Shown piece by piece: positions 54,575-64,000 of a DNA stretch of 64,000 nucleotides; the first letter of the stretch is position 1, and each line of letters starts with the position of its first letter. The translations under genes and the position numbers were made by a program. This stretch comes from Haematospirillum sp. H4485 (GTDB taxonomy: Bacteria; Pseudomonadota; Alphaproteobacteria; Rhodospirillales; Rhodospirillaceae), in the NCBI RefSeq assembly GCF_012102745.1, contig NZ_JAAVSY010000012.1:1-64000 (forward strand). The letters run 5' to 3'. The notes beneath the pieces were generated by a model. It saw only the letters and a program-made list of their open reading frames with translations. It made no database searches and was not told the origin of the DNA.

Positions 54575-55693
54575 GTGAAACTGACCATCGAACGCAGCAC
54601 CCTTCTGAAGTCCCTTGGCCACGTTCAAAGCGTTGTTGAACGGCGCAACACAATCCCCATACTGTCTAATGTCCGCCTGCAGGCGCGGGATGGCGTGCTG
54701 GCCCTGAACGCCACCGACATGGATCTGGAAGTTGTCAAAAGCATCCCGGCTTCAGTAGAGCGTGACGGTGCCACGACGGCACCCGCCCATACCCTGTTTG
54801 AAATTGTCAAAAAACTACCCGATGGCTGCCAAGTGGAAATGTCCTGGGACAGCGAGCGGAACCAGATGACCCTGCGGTCCGGGCGGTCGCGTTTTTCCCT
54901 GTCCTGCCTTCCGGTAGAAGAGTTCCCGACGATGGAAGAAGGCGGATACAGCCACACCTTTGCTGTATCCTCCAGCGATATACAAAGCTTGGTGGACCGC
55001 ACCCGCTTTGCGATCTCTACAGAAGAGACCCGCTATTACCTGAACGGAATCTACCTTCACACTGCTGTTGTTGATGGCAACCCTGCCCTGCGGGCTGTTG
55101 CCACCGATGGCCACCGTCTGGCCAAGGCCGAAATCGCCCTGCCGGAAGGTGCGGCGGACATGCCCGGGGTGATCGTGCCCCGTAAAACCGTTTCCGAGCT
55201 ACGCAAGTTGATGGAGGAGGGAAACGCGGATGTCTCCGTATCCCTGTCAACAAGCCGGATCCGTTTTGTTCTGGGCAATGCCGTCCTGACATCAAAGCTG
55301 ATAGAAGGAACCTATCCGGATTACGAACAGGTTATTCCGCATAACAACGACCTGCACCTGGAAGTAGACAAGAAGCTGTTCTCCGACGCCGTGGACCGGG
55401 TTTCAACCGTTTCGGGTGACAAGCACCGCACGATCAAGGTCAGGATCGAGGATGGGTCCCTGACGCTCTCGGCCTCCAATGCCGAGGCCGGAAATGCCCA
55501 GGAAGAGGTGGAGTGCATTTACAGCGCCCAGCCCCTGGAGATTGGCTTCAACAGTCGCTACCTTCTTGATATCATGTCACAAATAGAGGGCAGCGCGGCC
55601 CGCCTGTCGATGGCCGACACGGCATCCCCGGCTATTATCCGTGAATCTGCGGATGACACGGCGGTCTATGTGCTGATGCCGGTGCGTGTCTGA
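54575..55693 (+). CDS. dnaN: DNA polymerase III beta sliding clamp
   Basis: This 372-residue ring-forming processivity factor has three clamp domains. The start is GTG 54575 (VKLTIERSTLLKSLGHVQSV), which matches the family, with AGGTGA upstream; the longer frame is spurious. Conserved features include ERRNTIPILSNV, GIYLH and the domain III tail VYVLMPVRV that forms part of the partner-binding pocket. Its end overlaps recF by 8 nt. Confidence 0.97.
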   Translation: MKLTIERSTLLKSLGHVQSVVERRNTIPILSNVRLQARDGVLALNATDMDLEVVKSIPASVERDGATTAPAHTLFEIVKKLPDGCQVEMSWDSERNQMTLRSGRSRFSLSCLPVEEFPTMEEGGYSHTFAVSSSDIQSLVDRTRFAISTEETRYYLNGIYLHTAVVDGNPALRAVATDGHRLAKAEIALPEGAADMPGVIVPRKTVSELRKLMEEGNADVSVSLSTSRIRFVLGNAVLTSKLIEGTYPDYEQVIPHNNDLHLEVDKKLFSDAVDRVSTVSGDKHRTIKVRIEDGSLTLSASNAEAGNAQEEVECIYSAQPLEIGFNSRYLLDIMSQIEGSAARLSMADTASPAIIRESADDTAVYVLMPVRV

Positions 55694-56825
55694 CGCGTCC
55701 CTTTTTCCGGCCATTGGCGTCAGCCGCTTGGTCCTGACTGATTTTCGCGGTTGGAACAGTCTGCAACTGGAAGCTGGAATGGCACCGGTTGTTCTGACCG
55801 GACCGAATGGATCCGGAAAGACCAATCTGCTGGAAGCCTTGTCGTTCCTGGCTCCTGGTCGCGGTCTACGTCGCGCCAGGTTGCAGGACGTCACCCGCAG
55901 CGATCACGCCATGGGCATGCAAGGGGGTTGGGGTATTGCCGCCACCGTGCACACTGCCGATGGTCCTGTAGATCTGGGAACCGGCAGAGACCCGGGCCCT
56001 TCGGATCGGCGCGTTGTACGCATCAACGGCATCAATGCCCGCAGCCAGACCGAGCTGGGGGATATCGTGTCTATTGTCTGGTTGACACCGGCGATGGACC
56101 GGCTTTTTACCGAAAGTCCATCAGGGCGACGTCGTTTCCTGGATCGCCTGGTCTTCGGGCTGTATCCCGGACATGCCGGGCACCTGTCGGCCTATGAGAA
56201 AGCGCTGCGACAAAGAACCAGCCTGCTGCGGGACAACGTCAATGACCCTGCCTGGATGGCTCTGCTGGAGAACACCATGGCATCGCACGGGGTTGCCATA
56301 GCAGCAGCCCGGCAAGATATCATAACACGGCTGAACCGGGCCCTGTCACGGGTTGCGCCGCCCTTCCCCCGGCCCGATCTCGGGCTGAACGGGTGGCTTG
56401 AAAGCTTGCTGGAGGATCACCCGGCAACTGATGTCGAGGATCTGTTCCGCCAGCATATGTGCCAGAACCGCCACCGGGAAAGTGCCGGCATGCCGGCCGA
56501 GGGACCACACCGCACTGACCTGATGGTACATAACCACAGCAATGACCAGCCTGCTGCCCGCTGCTCCACCGGCGAACAAAAGGCACTTTTATTGTCAATC
56601 CTGTTGGCCCAGGCCAGGATACAGGGCGCACAACGGGGAACAGCCCCGCTGCTGCTTCTGGATGAGGTGGCCGCCCATCTGGATGCACAGCGTCGCGAGG
56701 CCCTGTTTGAAGCCTTGATTGCACTGGGTGCCCAGGCATGGCTGACCGGAACCGACCGGGCCCTGTTTGAACCCTTTGGGAACCGGGCGCAGTTTTTTGA
56801 CGTTTCTGACGGCCAATTGCACTAG
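55686..56825 (+). CDS. recF: DNA replication and repair protein RecF
   Basis: This 379-residue SMC/ABC-like ATPase loads RecA at gaps and restarts forks. It has Walker A LTGPNGSGKTNLLEAL near the N-terminus, the signature CSTGEQKALLLSILLAQA and Walker B APLLLLDEVAAHLD near the C-terminus. The GTG start at 55686 overlaps the dnaN stop, so they are cotranscribed. The order dnaN-recF-gyrB is classic. Confidence 0.96.
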   Translation: MSDASLFPAIGVSRLVLTDFRGWNSLQLEAGMAPVVLTGPNGSGKTNLLEALSFLAPGRGLRRARLQDVTRSDHAMGMQGGWGIAATVHTADGPVDLGTGRDPGPSDRRVVRINGINARSQTELGDIVSIVWLTPAMDRLFTESPSGRRRFLDRLVFGLYPGHAGHLSAYEKALRQRTSLLRDNVNDPAWMALLENTMASHGVAIAAARQDIITRLNRALSRVAPPFPRPDLGLNGWLESLLEDHPATDVEDLFRQHMCQNRHRESAGMPAEGPHRTDLMVHNHSNDQPAARCSTGEQKALLLSILLAQARIQGAQRGTAPLLLLDEVAAHLDAQRREALFEALIALGAQAWLTGTDRALFEPFGNRAQFFDVSDGQLH

Positions 56826-56870
56826 AATACCCCTCCCCGCCAGCCAGCGGGGAAAGCAAGGACGAAGTGA

Positions 56871-59312
<2,442 letters not shown>

Positions 59313-59351
59313 TCCAGAACACGGGAACGGAGGGAAAGGCGGCGGACACCC

Positions 59352-59597
59352 CTATCCCTTCGGAACCGGGGAAACATCACCAAGGGGAGCATTGGGGACG
59401 CAGACGGTTACCCGGATATCCTGTCCGGATTCTAGGGAGTCGCGAACTTGGAGGAACTCCTCCTCACGTTCGACAAAGTCTTCGCAAGCACGGAAGACCA
59501 GCTCTTCCAGTTGACACTGCCCTGCCTCCGCCAAAGCTTGCAGACGCAGGTAGAGATCCTCGGACAGATTGATGATCAAGGCAGGCGCAGTCTTCAT
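59352..59597 (-). CDS. Small ribbon-helix-helix-like protein
   Basis: This 81-residue protein starts at ATG 59597 with GGGGGAG about 9 nt upstream. The N-terminus (ALIINLSEDLYLRLQALAEA, then GQCQLEELVFRACEDFVERE) has a beta strand followed by two helices, as in CopG/RHH DNA-binding proteins. The tail is acidic and then Pro/Val-rich. No toxin gene is adjacent, so an orphan antitoxin or small regulator are both possible. It is convergent with gyrB, 39 bp apart. Confidence 0.6.
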   Translation of the reverse strand: MKTAPALIINLSEDLYLRLQALAEAGQCQLEELVFRACEDFVEREEEFLQVRDSLESGQDIRVTVCVPNAPLGDVSPVPKG

Positions 59598-59883
59598 TGC
59601 GGCTTTCTCCCCCGGAAACGGAAAGGCAGAATAGCAGAAAAAAAGCAACGATTCGCCGATTTCTGCATCTTGCAGCACAAACAGCCATACGATTGCCCCA
59701 AGTATAGGGGAGAAAATATCCTGTCACTTCATGATCCTGACAAAAGCGTCACCAAGAGATGTGGGGATACCTTTGCATCAGGCTGCTGTCTCGGGTATCA
59801 AGCCCTTGCTTCGGTCACAGTTTGTAGTCCCAGGACCTTTCTTGTGACCTCTCCCACCCGGAACACATAGAAAACCGGATACG

Positions 59884-62034
59884 ATGTCTCCTTCTGGCTC
59901 CTGCCCCGTTCCTGACCCTGCAACGCCCGGAATCCGCCTGGATCCTGATGATATCAGGAACCGTATGCTGTCATCGCGTCCGGCCTATGGCAGCAGTCTG
60001 GCCAGAATATGGGGCAAACTCCGGACAGAAAAGCGGCCAAAAAAGGCAAAAAACACCGGAAGATCCAAGCCCAAGCGGTCAACACGACAAGGGCAAGAAC
60101 CAAGAAAAACCGGCAGGAGCAAGAATACGCGCCGTTCACGCTCCCTTGTCTGGCGCCTGACACGCTGGACTCTGAGCATCATGCTGTGGGGGTGCATGGT
60201 GGTTGGCCTGATTCTGGGCGGGTTTGCCCTTGACCTGCCACGGATCGACCTTACGGCAGCCATGACCCGCAAGCCTTCCATTACCCTTGTCGATGAGAAC
60301 GGCGCCTTGGTCGCCACGTATGGGGACCAATATGGCGATGTTGTACCGGTCAATGCCATGTCTCACTGGCTGCCTGAGGCGGTTATGTCCATTGAGGACC
60401 GGCGGTTCTACAGTCACCCGGGCATTGACCCCCTAGGGCTTTTGCGGGCCGTAGTAACCAACTGGCAGGCGGGGCAAACCGTACAGGGTGGTTCCACCAT
60501 TACGCAGCAAACTGCCAAGAATCTATTCCTGACCCGCGACCGTACCTTCAAGCGCAAGGCCCAGGAGCTGATGCTCGCCTTGTGGCTGGAATGGACGTTC
60601 AGCAAGGAACAGATCTTCAGCCTGTACCTGAACCGCGTATATCTGGGTGCCGGTACCTATGGCATGGAAGCGGCCTCCCGGAAATATTTCGGAGTATCCA
60701 CGCGCCATGTCACACCCTATCAAGCCGCCGTGCTGGCCGGGTTGCTGAAAGCTCCATCCCGCTATAACCCCGAGAACAACAAGGTCAATGCCCATGCACG
60801 GGCCAGAACTGTCCTCCAGTCCATGGTCGCGTCGGGCGTTCTGACACAAGCTCAGGCCGAACACGCCTCGTCCGAAGGAGAACGGTATCTGGCTTCACTG
60901 CCACCCCGCAGCCATACCGGGCGGTATTTCAGTGACTTTGTCCTGGATCAGCTTGACGACCTGGTCGGCACGGTCGATACCGACCTTGTGGTAAGAACAA
61001 CGTTCAACAAGCAAACCCAGAAGAGTGCAGAGCATGCACTGAACACCGTACTGAACCAGTATGGCGCAACACGCCACGCCACGCAGGGAGCTGTTGTGGT
61101 CATGAGCCCGCAAGGGGCCGTACGCGCGATTGTGGGCGGAACGGACTACAGCACAAGCCAGTACAACCGGGCAACGCAAGCAACCCGGCAACCCGGATCA
61201 TCGTTCAAGACGTTTGTATATCTTGCGGCTCTGGAACAGGGTCTTTCACCTGATGACATCATTCAGGATGAACCCCTGACGATCCGCAACTGGTCGCCAC
61301 AAAACTTTGACCGCCAATTCCGCGGAGATGTTACGGTACGCGAGGCTGTCGCCCGCTCGATCAATACGGTTGCTGTCCGGGTTGCCATGAAAACAGGTCT
61401 ACGTACCGTGGCACGCACAGCCCGCCGACTGGGCCTTTCCGTATCGCGTGTCGGGGAAGAAAGCCCGGCCATGGCCCTGGGAACAGAAGACAACACCCTG
61501 CTGGCCATGACAGCGGCCTATGCTCCCTTGGCGAATGGAGGCATGGCCGCCTATCCATATTCCATCCTTGATATCACCACGCGGGATGGGCAAGTCCTTT
61601 ACGAACGCATCGGAACAGCCGGTACACGGGTTATACGCCCGGATGTAGTGGCGCAGATGAACCAGCTTCTTGGTGGTGTCCTGTCCTGGGGAACCGGAAA
61701 AGCCGCAACCCTGGACCGGCCAGCAGGGGCCAAAACGGGTACCAGCCAGACTTACCGCGATGCGCTTTATCTTGGCTATACCGCCGATTATGTGACCGGT
61801 GTCTGGATTGGTAATGACGACAACAGCCCGATGAAACGGGTTACGGGAGGAACCCTGCCCGCTCAGGTGTGGAAACAGGTCATGGAAGACATTCACCGCG
61901 GCCTGCCCGCACGCCCGATACCATCGTCACGATCCTCTTCGGACCCGGATCATGACCAGGAAGAAGCCCCGCCGGCAATCTGGACACCTGCTGATGAAAT
62001 AGACCGCCTGCAGGACATGTTCGGACGCCGTTAG
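59884..62034 (+). CDS. Class A penicillin-binding protein (PBP1-like)
   Basis: This 716-residue bifunctional peptidoglycan synthase has a basic cytoplasmic tail (residues 45-90) and a TM segment (LSIMLWGCMVVGLILGGFAL). The GT51 glycosyltransferase domain has the catalytic Glu in SIEDRRFYSHPGIDPLGLL and GGSTITQQTAKNLFL. The transpeptidase domain has SxxK in RQPGSSFKTF, SxN in RSINTVAV and KTGTS in GAKTGTSQTYRD. It is shorter than typical PBP1A and lacks the OB-fold insert, like the PBP1A/2D forms in other alphaproteobacteria. Its stop overlaps the convergent gene by 4 nt. Confidence 0.93.
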   Translation: MSPSGSCPVPDPATPGIRLDPDDIRNRMLSSRPAYGSSLARIWGKLRTEKRPKKAKNTGRSKPKRSTRQGQEPRKTGRSKNTRRSRSLVWRLTRWTLSIMLWGCMVVGLILGGFALDLPRIDLTAAMTRKPSITLVDENGALVATYGDQYGDVVPVNAMSHWLPEAVMSIEDRRFYSHPGIDPLGLLRAVVTNWQAGQTVQGGSTITQQTAKNLFLTRDRTFKRKAQELMLALWLEWTFSKEQIFSLYLNRVYLGAGTYGMEAASRKYFGVSTRHVTPYQAAVLAGLLKAPSRYNPENNKVNAHARARTVLQSMVASGVLTQAQAEHASSEGERYLASLPPRSHTGRYFSDFVLDQLDDLVGTVDTDLVVRTTFNKQTQKSAEHALNTVLNQYGATRHATQGAVVVMSPQGAVRAIVGGTDYSTSQYNRATQATRQPGSSFKTFVYLAALEQGLSPDDIIQDEPLTIRNWSPQNFDRQFRGDVTVREAVARSINTVAVRVAMKTGLRTVARTARRLGLSVSRVGEESPAMALGTEDNTLLAMTAAYAPLANGGMAAYPYSILDITTRDGQVLYERIGTAGTRVIRPDVVAQMNQLLGGVLSWGTGKAATLDRPAGAKTGTSQTYRDALYLGYTADYVTGVWIGNDDNSPMKRVTGGTLPAQVWKQVMEDIHRGLPARPIPSSRSSSDPDHDQEEAPPAIWTPADEIDRLQDMFGRR

Positions 62035-62822
62035 AACACCAAGGCTTTCTCAAAAATCGTTGAGACATCCAGAGCAGACAGAGCCGCATCCAGACGGGCA
62101 CGGGCCGCCTCTCCTTCGTCTGTCTTGCGGAAACACACGTGCAAGGTCTTGTTCTCAAGAATCTGACTGTTGAATTCCAGGACATCTCCCTCCGCAATCA
62201 GGGATGAGTCTGTTTTCAGCAGATAGGACATCACGTTATGGTCAACCACAGCAGCCACAACCCTTTTTGCAATAACCTTGCGCAAGTTACTGACGTCATC
62301 AATCGCTGTATCCGTACTCAGGCGACCAGCAGCCACCCGGGCATCAAAGTCAGATGTATTGACATAGCCCGAAACAGTGCCAATCGGTACTGATGCAAGA
62401 TCATCCAGCGTATTCCAGAACAACGGTCTGTCCCTGCGCTGTGCAAACCCCAAGGGACCAATGCCAATCGGCTTGCTGAACAGGCACTGACTGTCCAGAT
62501 CCCGGGACATATACTCCGGAAAGTAACCAACATACCCTTGGCTCTCCAAGCCTATGCGAACAGCCCGTTGCCAAGGATAGAAGGCTGCGCTGAAGGTATC
62601 CCCACCATGCTTGGCTGCCTCTTGCAAAACAATCGCAGCCGCACCGGCACCGGGCAAAGCCTCGCCGGTATAGGGAGGCCATTCCAAGGTGCTGAGCCTC
62701 AACTCACCAGCATGGGATACGGGGGCCACAAGAAAAAACGTGCAGGATAACAGGACAACGGAACACGCACGAACGGCAGAACCACGACTGACCTGTTTCT
62801 TGTCCTCGCCTCGCCTGCTCAT
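62031..62822 (-). CDS. Periplasmic solute-binding protein, family 3-like
   Basis: This 263-residue protein has a signal peptide ([18 protein letters not shown]) and a type II periplasmic-binding fold: [20 protein letters not shown] at the start of lobe 1, [20 protein letters not shown] and [10 protein letters not shown]-like segments in lobe 2. Such polar amino-acid/sugar binders often serve ABC importers, but none is present. Its ATG overlaps the stop of the upstream chemoreceptor by 4 nt, so it may present a ligand to that receptor (inference). Confidence 0.85.
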   Translation of the reverse strand: MSRRGEDKKQVSRGSAVRACSVVLLSCTFFLVAPVSHAGELRLSTLEWPPYTGEALPGAGAAAIVLQEAAKHGGDTFSAAFYPWQRAVRIGLESQGYVGYFPEYMSRDLDSQCLFSKPIGIGPLGFAQRRDRPLFWNTLDDLASVPIGTVSGYVNTSDFDARVAAGRLSTDTAIDDVSNLRKVIAKRVVAAVVDHNVMSYLLKTDSSLIAEGDVLEFNSQILENKTLHVCFRKTDEGEAARARLDAALSALDVSTIFEKALVF

Positions 62823-64000
62823 GCGGAACGCATGTCCAGCAAGAACTTCTCGACACAGTCGCGCAGGTTCTCCGTTTCGCTCTTCAGCCCCTCGGCAACA
62901 CGGTACATGCTGGAAGACATGTCACCTGTCTTGGCTGCGGCTGTAGACACTTCCCCGATGCGGTCGACGATACTGCGGTTCCCCGCAGCAACACCACCCA
63001 CCGCGCGGGCAATCTCGCGCGTTGCCGCGCCCTGTTCCTCAACAGCCGACGCAATATTGGCAACGACCGCGTCCACGGAATGAATGGTCCCCACAGCCTG
63101 ACGAATGGCCGAGCTGACATCCCCCGATGCTTTCTGGACAGCCGTGATCTGACGGGCAATTTCGTCTGTGGCCCGGGTTGTCTGGTTTGCCAGGCTCTTG
63201 ACCTCGTTGGCGACAACAGCAAACCCTTTGCCGGCCTCACCGGCACGGGCCGCCTCGATCGTTGCATTCAGTGCAAGGAGGTTGGTCTGACTGGCGATAT
63301 CCGTAATCAGATTGACAATCTCGCCGATCCGCCCCGTTGCTTCTGACAGGATGCCCATGGTCTTGGCCGCACCCTCAATCCCCCGTACTGCATCGGCCGT
63401 GATGTGGGTGCTGTCCTCGACCTGACGGCTGATTTCACCGATGGAGGCTCCCAGCTCTTCCGCCGCCGTTGCCACGGCTTCAATGTCCAGGGAGGCCTGC
63501 TCGGCAGAATGATTGACAGCCTGGCTCTCGTCACGGGTACGGTCCGCCGCCTGCTGCAGGGTATCCGAAGACCCGAAAACTTCTTCCGCACTGCCTGACA
63601 GAGTCCGCAACATGGAACTGACGGCCGTATCAAAAGCTGCCGTAAGTTTCTCGCGCAGGGCTGTTCTCTGGCGGCGTTGCTCGCGGGCTTCTTCCGCCTC
63701 GCGTTCCAGCTCGCGGTTACGCTTCATATTCTGCTGGAATGTCCCGACAGCACCTGCAATGGAGCCAATTTCATCAGTACGTTCCTTGTGGGGAACCTCA
63801 ACATCCAGTCGATCGGCCGCCAGCTCATCGATAACGGCAGCAATATCAACCAAGGGACGGGTGATTTGCCGAATGATGGCAAAGAGAATAACAACCAGGA
63901 TCAGGTTGCTGAGGATAATGATCACAACGCCGGAAAAAATCGCACTCTGGCGGGCTGCTTGCTTGGAATGGTCGCTGACAACGATATGCAGGGTGGCAAT
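62819..64000 (-). CDS. Methyl-accepting chemotaxis protein (partial, 5' end beyond window)
   Basis: The frame stays open to the right edge, so the N-terminal part, including the ligand-binding region and TM1, is missing here. Seen are TM2 ([20 protein letters not shown]), a HAMP domain ([20 protein letters not shown]) and an alpha-helical signalling domain. Its conserved tip is [20 protein letters not shown], then [19 protein letters not shown]. It couples to CheA/CheW at cell-pole arrays. Its stop overlaps the start of the periplasmic binding protein gene (ATGA). Confidence 0.93.
   Translation of the reverse strand: MATLHIVVSDHSKQAARQSAIFSGVVIIILSNLILVVILFAIIRQITRPLVDIAAVIDELAADRLDVEVPHKERTDEIGSIAGAVGTFQQNMKRNRELEREAEEAREQRRQRTALREKLTAAFDTAVSSMLRTLSGSAEEVFGSSDTLQQAADRTRDESQAVNHSAEQASLDIEAVATAAEELGASIGEISRQVEDSTHITADAVRGIEGAAKTMGILSEATGRIGEIVNLITDIASQTNLLALNATIEAARAGEAGKGFAVVANEVKSLANQTTRATDEIARQITAVQKASGDVSSAIRQAVGTIHSVDAVVANIASAVEEQGAATREIARAVGGVAAGNRSIVDRIGEVSTAAAKTGDMSSSMYRVAEGLKSETENLRDCVEKFLLDMRSA

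Overview
The window looks like the chromosome of an alphaproteobacterium, most likely of the Rhodospirillales. The evidence is a separate F0 ATP synthase operon (atpI-atpB-atpE-b'-b) without F1 genes, a ChvI/ChvG-type two-component pair, an EI24/CysZ-like membrane protein, and a ubiB-ubiE-mutM-ech-rpsT-dnaA/dnaN-recF-gyrB block. Most genes are GC-rich and close-packed, with many 4-nt start/stop overlaps. This placement is inferred from gene content; no marker gene such as 16S rRNA is present.

Layout. 0.2-3.1 kb: F0 operon on the minus strand, ending in a strong terminator. 3.1-12.8 kb: DsbA-like oxidoreductase, copper chaperone, ChvI/ChvG, lipoprotein plus EI24 membrane protein, adenosine-kinase-like PfkB kinase, TypA and an AmpG-like permease. 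13-15.6 kb: aconitase, then a HExxH protein and a coiled-coil lipoprotein. 17.8-21 kb: zinc uptake, with znuB-znuC-zur divergent from znuA around a perfect palindrome. 21.1-23.2 kb: tRNA-Arg(ACG), an integrase stub with three 12-bp direct repeats, and a Dcm/Vsr pair, which together look like the remains of a tRNA-targeted island. 23.4-27.7 kb: RND efflux adaptor and pump.

27.9-43.8 kb is the accessory core. It starts with a three-gene operon of an acyl-adenylating ligase, a LuxE-like acyl-protein synthetase and a LuxC-like acyl-CoA reductase, with no luciferase. Facing it is a minus-strand operon of a 2,794-residue RHS/Tc-toxin-like protein and two paralogous glycine-rich proteins. An RTX calcium-binding protein follows.

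44-59 kb is the replication region. dnaA-(gap)-rpsT-ech-hypothetical-mutM run leftward, ubiE-ubiB run rightward, and dnaN-recF-gyrB run rightward. Three copies of a roughly 385-bp, strongly structured, apparently non-coding repeat lie here: A at 44.35-44.73 kb (+), B at 52.17-52.55 kb (-) and C at 53.97-54.36 kb (+). A and B are inverted around the dnaA-to-ubiB block. Flipping that block on paper restores the familiar order ubiB-ubiE-mutM-ech-rpsT-dnaA-dnaN-recF-gyrB, so the repeats probably mediated an inversion that split dnaA from dnaN. B and C also bracket an AT-rich cassette with a GNAT acetyltransferase and a broken RTX gene.

59.3-64 kb: a small ribbon-helix-helix-like protein, a class A penicillin-binding protein, and a periplasmic solute-binding protein overlapping the end of a methyl-accepting chemotaxis protein that runs off the right edge.
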